From Adlercreutzia faecimuris (GTDB lineage Bacteria > Actinomycetota > Coriobacteriia > Coriobacteriales > Eggerthellaceae): a stretch of DNA of 64,000 bases. Under the pieces are notes generated by a model, which worked only from the letters and a program-made list of their open reading frames with translations, was not told the DNA's origin and ran no database searches. Where the stretch lies: positions 1,116,001 to 1,180,000 of the forward strand of contig NZ_JAJMLW010000001.1 of the NCBI RefSeq assembly GCF_022669055.1. The letters are read 5' to 3'. Of this stretch, positions 7,604 through 15,706 are shown in pieces (positions within the stretch are counted from its first letter, which is position 1; every line of letters starts with the position of its first letter). Made by a program: the position numbers and the translations under genes.

Positions 7604-10600
7604 ATGGTGTTCGATAGCGAGGCGGCCTTCGAAGACGCGGTGGTTGAGGCCCTGTGCTCCTACGGCTGGGGGGATGCGGATGACGTGATCGTTCGTCCCA
7701 CGGAGCAGCAGCTCATCGCCAATTGGGCTTCGATCCTCTTTGATCGGAACAAGCACCGTGATCGCCTGAATGACGTTCCTCTCTCCGATACGGAGATGGC
7801 GCAGATCATAGGCCAGCTTCAGACCCTGAGAACTCCGCTTGCCCTGAGCAAGCTCATAAATGGCGAGGAGATCATCATCACGCGCGACAGCGCCGACGAC
7901 GACCTCCATAGGGGAAAGAACGTCGCCCTCAAGATCTTCGATCCCAACGAGATAGCCGGAGGAAGCAGTCGCTATCAGATCGTGCGGCAGCCGGTGTATG
8001 CCGCCAAGTCTAAGCTCGGTCACGACCGCCGGGGCGACCTCATGCTGCTCATCAACGGCATGCCCCTCTTCCATATCGAGCTGAAGAAGAGCGGTGTCCC
8101 TGTGAGCGAGGCAACGGGGCAGATTGAGAAGTATGCCAAGGAGGGGGTCTTCACAGGGCTGTTCTCCCTCGTTCAGATATTCGTGGCCATGAACCCCGAT
8201 CAAACCCTCTACTTCGCCAATCCAGGCCCCGACGGCGCCTTCAACGAGAAATTCCAGTTCCATTGGGCTGATTTCAACAACAACCCCGTCAATCACTGGA
8301 AGAGCGTCGTGAAGAGCCTGCTGAGCATCCCCATGGCCCACCAGCTCATCGGATACTACACGGTAGCCGATGATTCCGACGGGGTGCTGAAGGTCATGCG
8401 CAGCTACCAGTATTACGCGGCGAGTCGGATATCGGATCGCGTGACGAAGGTCAATCGCGACGGACGGTGGGGCGAGCGCGGGCTTAAGGGCGGCCATATC
8501 TGGCATACCACAGGCAGCGGAAAGACCATGACGAGCTTCAAGTGCGCCCAGCTCATCGCCGCGTCGCGGGACGCGGACAAGGTTGTGTTCCTCGTGGATC
8601 GCATCGAGCTGGGGACGCAGTCGCTCGAGCAGTACCAGGCCTTCGCCAACGAGGATGAGAGGGTGCAGGAGACCAAGAGCACCGACGACCTCAGGGCAAA
8701 GCTAAGGAGCGACGACCCCGCCGATACGCTCATCGTCACCTCCATCCAGAAGATGGGGAACCTGGAGGCTGACGACTTGAGTGCCGCCGAGCTTGCCGTC
8801 ATCAGGGCGAAGCGCCTCGTGTTCATCGTGGACGAGTGCCATCGCTCTACGTTCGGCAAGAACATGGAGACCATCCACAAGACCTTCCCGGCAGCCCTTC
8901 TGTTCGGCTTCACGGGAACGCCCATCCACGACGAGAACAACAAGAAGCTGAGCACCACGGTGGATGTCTTCGGCGATGAGCTCCATCGCTACAGCATCGC
9001 CGATGGAATTCGGGATGGAAACGTGCTCGGCTTCGATACCTATCTGGTCACCACCTTCCCCGATACCGACGTGCGCGAGGCGGTGGCCCTCGGCGAGGCG
9101 AAGGCGTCGTCGGTGGGCGAGGCTCTGGCCGATCCCCAGAAGGCGCGGGTGTATAACCTCTACATGGGGGAGCTGCCCATGGGGCCCTGGTATGATGAGG
9201 CGGGAACCCTGCGCCAGGGCGTGGAATCCAAGCTTCCCGAGGCGCAGTACGGAACGGCGGAGCAGACGGAGCCGACCGCCCACCAACGCCAGGTCGTGGC
9301 CGATATCGTGCGCCGGTTCCCCTTCCTGAGCAGGGATCGTAAGTTCCACGCCATCTTCGCCACCCATTCCATACCGGAGGCGCTCGATTACTATCGCCTT
9401 CTGCGTGAGGCTGACCCGACTCTGGCCGTCACGGTGCTGGTTGATCCCTCGGTGGACAACGAGCAGGGGCAGATCGATCGCGCCCTCATCAAGCAGGAGG
9501 CGCTGGAGGGGATCATCGCTGACTACAACGAGCGGTACGGCACCGATTACGACCTGCCGGGATGGGCTCGCTTCAAACTCGACGTGTCCAACCGGCTGTC
9601 TCACAAGCGACCCTACCTGGGCATCGACGGCAAGCCTGAGGAGCGCCTGGATATCCTCATCGTGGTGGATCAGATGCTCACGGGCTTTGATTCCAAGTGG
9701 GTCAACACGCTCTTCCTGGATAAGGTTCTGCGCTACGAGATGATCATCCAGGCTTTTAGCCGCACAAATCGCCTTTTCAACGAGAGCGAGAAGCCCTTCG
9801 GCAACATTCGCTACTATCGTCGTCCCCACACGATGAAGAAGAACATAGAGGAAGCGGTGGCGTTGTACTCAGGTGACAAGCCGTTTGGTCTGTTCGTTCC
9901 CAAGCTTGAGGCCAATCTCGTCACGTTGAACGAGACGTTCGACGCCATCAAGGCGGTATTCGCGAGCGCTGGGGTGGAGGATCTTCAGCGGCTTCCCGAC
10001 GAGCCGGCCGCGCGTGCCAAGTTCGCGTCGCTGTTCCGTGAGCTCGACCTGGTGGTGGAGGCTGCCAAGGTCCAAGGATTCAGCTGGGAAGAGGACGTGT
10101 ACGTCTTCGACGATAGCGAGACGCTCCTTGACGCCATGAGGGCCGAGGAGGCCCTGGAGAGCGGGCTGGACTTCGACGGCGCTGATGCTGTGGCGGTCTT
10201 CGTCGATCTCTCTGAGCGTGACTTCCTCGTGTTGGCTCAGCGATACAAGGAACTGTCGAGCCGTGCTCCTGGGGCGGAGGGGGACTCCCCCATTCCCTAT
10301 GACCTGCGAAGCTATCTCATGGAGATAGACACGACCCGCATTGACCATGATTACATGAACGAGAACTTCGACAAGTGGCGCAAGCAGCTTGAGCTAGAGG
10401 GGCCAGATGCCGAGGCGACGGATTTGGCGTTGGCGGCGCTGCACAAGAGCTTCTCGTCTCTCTCCCAAGAGGAGCAGAAGTACGCGATGCTGTTCATCCA
10501 CGACGTTCAAAGTGGGGATGCCTTCGTGGAGCAAGGCAAGACCTTCCGTGACTACGTGACCGAGTATCAGCGTCGCGCCAAGGACGAGCAGGTGACTCGG

Positions 10601-10840
10601 GCGTCTGAGGTTCTTGGCGTAGACCCCGCCTTGCTCTCAGCGCTGCTCGAAAGCGGTGCAAATGAGGATAACATCGACGAGTTCGGCCGTTTCGAGAGGC
10701 TCATGGAAACGCTCGACCGCCAAAAGGCACGCGAGTATTTCTCCGATCTGGAAGGATCTCAGATCCCGGTCTTCAAGGTGGGCATAAAAGCTGACAAGCT
10801 GCTAAGGGACTTCGTGCTAGAGGGCGGATTCGATCTGTAG
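7604..10840 (+). CDS. hsdR: type I restriction endonuclease subunit HsdR
   Basis: Motor and nuclease subunit: ATP-driven DNA translocation and cleavage far from the recognition site. The 1078-residue product has an N-terminal PD-(D/E)xK nuclease domain (the E-x-K of HIELKKSG near residue 159, followed by QIEKY) and an SF2 helicase with Walker A TTGSGKT (near 302-308), DECH box (near 410), motif III GFTGTP (near 435) and motif VI-like QAFSRTNR (near 720). The long C-terminal region probably contacts HsdM. Start ATG at 7604 with AAAGGA upstream. It is intact, so with M and S it should give an active restriction system. Confidence 0.95.
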   Translation: MVFDSEAAFEDAVVEALCSYGWGDADDVIVRPTEQQLIANWASILFDRNKHRDRLNDVPLSDTEMAQIIGQLQTLRTPLALSKLINGEEIIITRDSADDDLHRGKNVALKIFDPNEIAGGSSRYQIVRQPVYAAKSKLGHDRRGDLMLLINGMPLFHIELKKSGVPVSEATGQIEKYAKEGVFTGLFSLVQIFVAMNPDQTLYFANPGPDGAFNEKFQFHWADFNNNPVNHWKSVVKSLLSIPMAHQLIGYYTVADDSDGVLKVMRSYQYYAASRISDRVTKVNRDGRWGERGLKGGHIWHTTGSGKTMTSFKCAQLIAASRDADKVVFLVDRIELGTQSLEQYQAFANEDERVQETKSTDDLRAKLRSDDPADTLIVTSIQKMGNLEADDLSAAELAVIRAKRLVFIVDECHRSTFGKNMETIHKTFPAALLFGFTGTPIHDENNKKLSTTVDVFGDELHRYSIADGIRDGNVLGFDTYLVTTFPDTDVREAVALGEAKASSVGEALADPQKARVYNLYMGELPMGPWYDEAGTLRQGVESKLPEAQYGTAEQTEPTAHQRQVVADIVRRFPFLSRDRKFHAIFATHSIPEALDYYRLLREADPTLAVTVLVDPSVDNEQGQIDRALIKQEALEGIIADYNERYGTDYDLPGWARFKLDVSNRLSHKRPYLGIDGKPEERLDILIVVDQMLTGFDSKWVNTLFLDKVLRYEMIIQAFSRTNRLFNESEKPFGNIRYYRRPHTMKKNIEEAVALYSGDKPFGLFVPKLEANLVTLNETFDAIKAVFASAGVEDLQRLPDEPAARAKFASLFRELDLVVEAAKVQGFSWEEDVYVFDDSETLLDAMRAEEALESGLDFDGADAVAVFVDLSERDFLVLAQRYKELSSRAPGAEGDSPIPYDLRSYLMEIDTTRIDHDYMNENFDKWRKQLELEGPDAEATDLALAALHKSFSSLSQEEQKYAMLFIHDVQSGDAFVEQGKTFRDYVTEYQRRAKDEQVTRASEVLGVDPALLSALLESGANEDNIDEFGRFERLMETLDRQKAREYFSDLEGSQIPVFKVGIKADKLLRDFVLEGGFDL

Positions 10841-10855
10841 GGGAGGGGAGTTCTT

Positions 10856-11737
10856 GTGGCGATAATAGACCTAAAGACGCTTACCATGCAGGTAATAAAT
10901 GGCGATCCGGAAGGAATTAAGATTTGCCGCGTGGCCGGATCTACGCTGGTTACGGTTGTTGTCCCGCGTCAGATCCTTGGTGAAGCGAAGGCCCTTCCTG
11001 ATATCCCTAAGCGCGGTATTTACTATCTGCTAGATGATATGCAAGGACGGCTTCGACGGGTGTACGCTGGCCAGACCGTTAAGGGGATTTTGCGCCTAGA
11101 CGATCATAATAGCCGCAAAGAATGGTGGAACAAAGCTGTCATGTTCCTTGCGCCTGATAGCGAGTTTAGCATGGATGTTGTAAGCGGACTTGAGGCCCTT
11201 GCCATTCAATATATTAGGCGACACGGAGCTTACGAAGTGGAGAACTCCAACGATCCAAAGCCCTATATAGACCCCTATACCGAGGCTTTCATACATTCTC
11301 TCCATGATGACATTTTGTTCCGTATGACGTTGCTGGGGTTTGGACTTGATGCGATTGGTGACGAGGGGCATGCCGCCGTCGGTTTGTTTCACACGACGAG
11401 GCGTGGCGTGCGGGGAATTGGGCGATATGATGCCGCGGAAGGCACCTTTGAGGTGCTTGAAGGGTCGATGATTGACCTAGACAGGGTTCCCGGTTCGCGA
11501 AAAAGTCCCGTGAAAAGCCTCGTCGCGCTGAGGGAGGAGCTTGAGGGCGCCGGTGGCATTGTTCCCGGAGAGGGCCCACTCTTCCGCTTGGCAAGGCCGG
11601 TGAGCTTTACGAGCCCGAGTATGGCGGCGGATTTCGTTTTGGGAGGGAGTTGCAATGGTTGGACGGAGTGGGTGGACGAGGAGGGAAGAACCCTGTCCGA
11701 TATCTTTCGAAGCACCCCTCACGCTGGTGAAGGGTGA
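10856..11737 (+). CDS. GIY-YIG nuclease-family protein with C-terminal DUF4357
   Basis: 293 residues, GTG start with a GGGGAGGGGAG upstream, 15 bases after hsdR, so probably in the same operon. The N-terminal half carries a GIY-YIG-like core (RGIYYLLDD near 53-61, RVYAGQT near 68-74, and an Arg/Glu-containing helix). The C-terminus (SFTSPSMAADFVLGG, NGWTEWVDEEGRTL) fits DUF4357, a small domain often attached to restriction-associated proteins. It may be an accessory nuclease or DNA-binding protein; its role is not established. Its last eight codons and stop are formed by the start of the adjacent inverted hsdS cassette, so the native C-terminus may have been replaced by recombination. Confidence 0.75.
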   Translation: MAIIDLKTLTMQVINGDPEGIKICRVAGSTLVTVVVPRQILGEAKALPDIPKRGIYYLLDDMQGRLRRVYAGQTVKGILRLDDHNSRKEWWNKAVMFLAPDSEFSMDVVSGLEALAIQYIRRHGAYEVENSNDPKPYIDPYTEAFIHSLHDDILFRMTLLGFGLDAIGDEGHAAVGLFHTTRRGVRGIGRYDAAEGTFEVLEGSMIDLDRVPGSRKSPVKSLVALREELEGAGGIVPGEGPLFRLARPVSFTSPSMAADFVLGGSCNGWTEWVDEEGRTLSDIFRSTPHAGEG

Positions 11738-12169
11738 TGAGCGAGTCGAGGTCTCTCAAGAACGAGCCGATTCTGTGCTGTTCATGCTTGTTGGGCAGTA
11801 ATGCCCCAATCTCTTTAAGCGTGCTTACCGCAAGACCGGGCTGTGCGGATTGGCCCGAATATTGCCCTAAATTCATACGACTAAGGAGATACACCAGAAA
11901 ACCTGTATCGTTGCATTGATTAGCCTGGACGGCAACAGCATGCTCGGTAAAATATGCCTTACCATCAGCGCAATTAACATTTCCGCAGAGCGCTCCTTGT
12001 CGACCGATTAGTGCATAGAAACCCTCGTGGTTATAGCGATTCGTATAGCCCCTCAGACCGTTGCCGCCATAAACGGGATAATCTCCGTTTTCGGTTATTT
12101 CGACTGCGGAGACAAACTCGCCACTTTGAAATTCGGAAGTGACTTCCCCCAGCTTACGCTGTTCCCAAG
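11717..12169 (-). pseudogene. silent hsdS cassette, TRD-B copy 1 (inverted)
   Basis: On the minus strand the segment reads as one HsdS target-recognition domain: WEQRKLGEVTSEFQSG at the start, then VYGGNGLRGYTNRYN, GRQGALCGNVN and a C-terminal RIGSFLRDLDSLITLHQR. There is no start codon or promoter upstream in frame (a stop lies just outside), and reading runs out of homology after LHQR, so it is a donor cassette, not a gene. Edges coincide with the same two conserved blocks that bound TRD-A. An identical 453-bp copy lies at 13585-14037. Confidence 0.88.
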
Positions 12170-12213
12170 AATGCGGTTCGATTGGGTATTATCCATGAGA
12201 AAATATCCAAAAA

Positions 12214-12242
12214 TGGTTATAATACCCCATGAAAAATAACCA
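12214..12242 (+). promoter_or_regulatory. promoter with palindromic operator for the ATPase gene
   Basis: A TATAAT (12218-12223) is embedded in an AT-rich stretch with an inverted repeat TGGTTAT (12214-12220) and ATAACCA (12236-12242), 15 bases apart. The arms straddle the probable transcription start, a good place for a repressor. This stretch belongs to the unique segment between the two TRD-B copies, so the ATPase carries its own promoter. Confidence 0.5.
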
Positions 12243-12284
12243 AATATGGCTATCTTCTCAGCTATAAGAACCAGAGGAGACTCC

Positions 12285-13598
12285 ATGGAACGGTATTTGA
12301 TGAAAGAGCTACTGGCATGGAAGGAGGCGCCTCGCAGGAAGCCTGTCGTCATAAATGGAGCACGACAGGTCGGCAAGACGTGGCTGCTGAAGGAGTTCGG
12401 ACGCAGACACTTCGAAAACGTGGCGTACGTGAACTTCGACGGCAACGATGCCATGGCCTCCCTTTTCGAGGGCGGATACGACATCCAGCGACTGCTGCTA
12501 GGGATTCAGGCTGAAACGGGAGAAAAGGTGGTTCCGTCACGCACGCTCCTGGTATTCGATGAAGTGCAGGAGTGCCCGAAGGCACTCACGTCCTTGAAAT
12601 ACTTTCGCGAGAACATGCCAGAGTTGCATGTAGCCGCCGCCGGATCGCTGCTGGGCCTCACCATACATAGCGGCACGGGCTTTCCCGTGGGCAATGTGAC
12701 GATGCTCAACCTCTTTCCCCTCACATTCGAGGAGTTTCTCGATGCAAGGCATGAGGAGAATCTGCGAGAGCTCCTCACAACTGGCGATGGGGTCGCCGTA
12801 TCATCTTTCTCCTCCTTGGCAATCCCGTTGCTGCGCGATTACTACTATGTGGGGGGTATGCCGGCGGCCATCCTCGCCTTTATGGAGGATGGCTACGCGG
12901 CAGCTCGGCAGGAGCAGGAGCAGATATTGCTGGCCTACCGCCTCGACATGTCGAAGCACATCGACGCTCGCGAAGTTGAGCGCATCCTTGCCGTCTGGGA
13001 CTCGATCCCCCGGCATCTGGGCAAGGAGAATAAGAAGTTCGTTTTTGGGCAGATCAAAGACGGCGCTCGGGCTAGGGACTACCGAAGCGCCATCACATGG
13101 TTGTCCCAGGCGGGACTCGTTATCGTGGTGCAGCGCGTGGCTAAGCCCGGAATGCCTCTCTCGGCCTACGCCGATGACTCCGCGTTCAAGCTGTTCGCCC
13201 TGGACGTAGGGCTCTTGGGGGCCATGTCCGGCCTGAGCCAGAAAGCTGTGGTTGAGGGCAACCGGATCTTCACGGAATTCAAAGGATCCCTGACCGAGCA
13301 GTACGTGTGCCAGCAGCTGACGGCAGAGGTGGGCGATAGACCATATTACTGGACCTCGGCTAATGGGGCGAACGAGGTAGATTTTATCGTTCAGAACGAA
13401 CACGGCACCTTTCCTATTGAAGTAAAGGCTGAGGAAAACCTGAGATCGAAGAGTCTCCGTGCGTTTTCTGAGCGATACGAGGGAATGGAGCCCCTGCGGT
13501 TTTCGATGTCGGGCTTCAGGGTTGAAGCGTGGCTGCGCAACATTCCCCTCTACGCAATGGCGAACAGCGATCTTTGGACAACCACCTCACGCTGGTGA
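12285..13598 (+). CDS. AAA-family ATPase with C-terminal DUF4143
   Basis: 437 residues. An AAA_14-type ATPase core has Walker A ARQVGKTW (near 25-32), Walker B LLVFDEVQEC (near 90-99) and sensor GSLLG, followed by a DUF4143 C-terminal domain with a nuclease-like Asn-Glu-Val-Asp-Phe ... Glu-Val-Lys pattern (NEVDFIVQNE, FPIEVKAEE). Such proteins are common accessory genes in gut bacteria; their function is unproven and a defence role is only inferred from location. Start at 12285 is preferred over 12246 because AGAGGAG (12273-12279) precedes it. The last codons and stop (THE C-terminus reads TTTSRW) are made by the edge of TRD-B copy 2. The gene sits between two 453-bp direct repeats and could be excised by recombination. 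Confidence 0.82.
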   Translation: MERYLMKELLAWKEAPRRKPVVINGARQVGKTWLLKEFGRRHFENVAYVNFDGNDAMASLFEGGYDIQRLLLGIQAETGEKVVPSRTLLVFDEVQECPKALTSLKYFRENMPELHVAAAGSLLGLTIHSGTGFPVGNVTMLNLFPLTFEEFLDARHEENLRELLTTGDGVAVSSFSSLAIPLLRDYYYVGGMPAAILAFMEDGYAAARQEQEQILLAYRLDMSKHIDAREVERILAVWDSIPRHLGKENKKFVFGQIKDGARARDYRSAITWLSQAGLVIVVQRVAKPGMPLSAYADDSAFKLFALDVGLLGAMSGLSQKAVVEGNRIFTEFKGSLTEQYVCQQLTAEVGDRPYYWTSANGANEVDFIVQNEHGTFPIEVKAEENLRSKSLRAFSERYEGMEPLRFSMSGFRVEAWLRNIPLYAMANSDLWTTTSRW

Positions 13599-14037
13599 AG
13601 GGTGATGAGCGAGTCGAGGTCTCTCAAGAACGAGCCGATTCTGTGCTGTTCATGCTTGTTGGGCAGTAATGCCCCAATCTCTTTAAGCGTGCTTACCGCA
13701 AGACCGGGCTGTGCGGATTGGCCCGAATATTGCCCTAAATTCATACGACTAAGGAGATACACCAGAAAACCTGTATCGTTGCATTGATTAGCCTGGACGG
13801 CAACAGCATGCTCGGTAAAATATGCCTTACCATCAGCGCAATTAACATTTCCGCAGAGCGCTCCTTGTCGACCGATTAGTGCATAGAAACCCTCGTGGTT
13901 ATAGCGATTCGTATAGCCCCTCAGACCGTTGCCGCCATAAACGGGATAATCTCCGTTTTCGGTTATTTCGACTGCGGAGACAAACTCGCCACTTTGAAAT
14001 TCGGAAGTGACTTCCCCCAGCTTACGCTGTTCCCAAG
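13585..14037 (-). pseudogene. silent hsdS cassette, TRD-B copy 2 (inverted)
   Basis: Perfect repeat of 11717-12169 (offset 1868). On the minus strand it follows the Fic gene by a few bases, in a frame closed by the fic stop, with no start codon of its own. It is again bounded by the conserved WEQRKL and DSLITLHQR blocks. Together with copy 1 it makes a direct repeat around the ATPase gene. Confidence 0.88.
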
Positions 14038-14047
14038 TTAACGCCCC

Positions 14048-15052
14048 TTAGCCCTTTTCAGCGATCTCCCAATGTCCATTTCGGTTGGCACCAACACGGA
14101 TGAGCACGCCCTGCACCTTCATGGACGCAATCAGTCTTTCAGCTTGGCGCTTACTCACTCCAAGCTGCTCGGCGATTTGAGCAACGGTGATTGTGGGGGA
14201 CTTTTGCACAAGCGCGAGGATCATTTCCCTCGCTTGTGTCGACTCATTTTTTATACCGACATTTATACCGACATTTATACCGACATCGGTTGATCCAGGC
14301 AAAGATTCATCAAGGGCATCAAAGATGATCTTGAGCATAAACGCCACAAAGCCCGTACAATCACCGGCGGTATCGGCGCGGTTGAGCTCGCGGTAATATT
14401 CCTCCTGGCGTTCCTTCACAACCGATTCAACGGGAAGCCATGCGAAGAGCTGATTCCATTCGCTCAGGATTAAGGTCTGCCACAGGCGGCCCATGCGCCC
14501 GTTTCCGTCCGCGAAGGGATGGATGAACTCGAATTCATAATGAAACACGCACGAGGCGACGAGGGGATGCGCGTTCGTGCTACCCAGCCAGGTGAACAGC
14601 TCGCCCGTCACTTCGGGAACATAACGGGCTGGCGTGCCCGCGTGAATGAGTTTCTTGCCGGCAAAGACACCCACATTGCCACTTCGGAAGCGTCCGGCTT
14701 CGGGAGTGAGGCCCTCCATAAGTATCCGGTGAGCCGAAAGCAAATCGTCCACGGAATTTGCGTTGAGCGACCCGAGGGCCTCATAAGCTCTGATCGCATT
14801 CTGTACTTCCAGGATATCCTTAGGTGGGGCAATGACGTGCTTCCCCTCGATCACTGCCGTAACTTGGTCAAGCGTAAGGGTGTTGTTCTCGATCGCCAGC
14901 GAGGAGTGAATGGTTCGGATGCGATTTTCCTTGCGGAGCTTCGGAGCGGATCGCGCTTCCTCGCGAGCCGCAGCTCGTCCAACCTTTTGCGCGATGTCGG
15001 CAACAAGAGACAGAATTTCGTCGTTCAGCGAAAACGGCGGTTGATACGCCAC
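14048..15052 (-). CDS. Fic-family protein with internal inhibitory helix and C-terminal winged-helix domain
   Basis: 334 residues, GTG start with GGAGG upstream. It is a class II (self-inhibited) Fic protein: the inhibitory motif is in an N-terminal helix (S51-LAI-E55-N56 in HSSLAIENN), the Fic_N-like region follows, and the catalytic motif HPFADGNGRMGR lies near residues 178-189. A C-terminal helix-turn-helix region (TVAQIAEQLGVSKRQAERLI) suggests DNA binding or autoregulation. Between them is a short repetitive linker VGINVGINVGI encoded by a 12-bp tandem repeat. Likely an AMP-transferase controlled by its own N-terminus. It lies antiparallel to hsd genes and is flanked by inverted repeats. 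Confidence 0.88.
   Translation of the reverse strand: MAYQPPFSLNDEILSLVADIAQKVGRAAAREEARSAPKLRKENRIRTIHSSLAIENNTLTLDQVTAVIEGKHVIAPPKDILEVQNAIRAYEALGSLNANSVDDLLSAHRILMEGLTPEAGRFRSGNVGVFAGKKLIHAGTPARYVPEVTGELFTWLGSTNAHPLVASCVFHYEFEFIHPFADGNGRMGRLWQTLILSEWNQLFAWLPVESVVKERQEEYYRELNRADTAGDCTGFVAFMLKIIFDALDESLPGSTDVGINVGINVGIKNESTQAREMILALVQKSPTITVAQIAEQLGVSKRQAERLIASMKVQGVLIRVGANRNGHWEIAEKG
14252..14287. repeat. 12-bp tandem repeat, three copies, inside the second fic
   Basis: TATACCGACATT occurs three times in a row (last copy ends in C). In frame it encodes the linker VGINVGINVGI between the Fic domain and the winged helix. Copy-number change would alter linker length without frameshift. Confidence 0.9.
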
Positions 15053-15139
15053 GGCAAGCCCTCCTTCGACGAGACTGTCCTGTCTATTGTAATGAAAGCA
15101 ATCCGAATTAGAGGCACAGAGAGAGGTCTCCCTGTATAA

Positions 15140-15696
15140 CTTGGGAACAGCGTAAGGTTGGAGAAGTTTTGCGAGTTGTGTTTCGTGCTGTCGCCCTAGA
15201 GGACGAGAGAGAATACCAGCTTGTAACCGTTAAGAGGCGTAATGAGGGTGTTGTAGCGCGTGCTCGGTTAATCGGCGGAGAGATTTTGGTCAAAAACTAC
15301 CAAGAAATTCGCGCGGGTGATTTCATCATCTCAAAGCGTCAACTTGTGCATGGCGGCAACGGCTTGGTTCCATCACATTTGTCCAAGTCAATCGTTTCAA
15401 ACGAATATCTGGTTATTAGGGGCAACGAAGATATTTCAGCTGAGTTCTGGGCACTTATTTCTCGAACAAAACTCATGTATCGGCAATACTTCCTTAGTTC
15501 CTTTGGTGTGGATATCGAGAAACTTGTTTTCGATATCCAGGATTGGAAGAAGCGTGAAATCACTATCCCCAAGATAAAGGAGCAGAAAGAGCTGGAGACG
15601 CTCTTCCGCAAGCTCGACTCGCTCATCACCCTTCACCAGCGTGAGGGATTGGCTGCGCGTTTAGGCTCGCGGCCTCTTGTCGGTTCGTCAGCGTGA
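15140..15696 (+). pseudogene. silent or partial hsdS cassette, TRD-C
   Basis: Plus-strand reading gives a third, different HsdS TRD: WEQRKVGEVLRVVFRAVALE at the start, GGEILVKNYQEIRAGDFIISK in the middle, and KELETLFRKLDSLITLHQRE at the end, after which homology stops and the frame runs to a stop at 15696. It lacks the N-terminal HsdS start and has only a weak TTG at 15169 in frame, so it is most likely a donor cassette. It is bounded by the same conserved blocks (15140-15156 and 15615-15641) as TRD-A and TRD-B. Confidence 0.85.
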
Positions 15697-15706
15697 GCGC
15701 GCTGGG

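Larger units (their letters stand above)
14021..15156. other. segment bounded by perfect 20-bp inverted repeats (putative invertible DNA)
   Basis: TAACTTGGGAACAGCGTAAG occurs at 15137-15156 on the plus strand and, exactly inverted, at 14021-14040. The repeats flank the second Fic gene and sit at the 5' edges of TRD-B copy 2 and TRD-C. Inverted repeats of this kind beside a tyrosine recombinase are typical of DNA-inversion systems; inversion here is inferred, not shown. Confidence 0.6.

Noticed and set aside
11734-11919. 61-codon plus-strand frame, duplicated at 13602-13787
   Set aside because: It is the antisense of TRD-B; the minus strand has clear HsdS homology.
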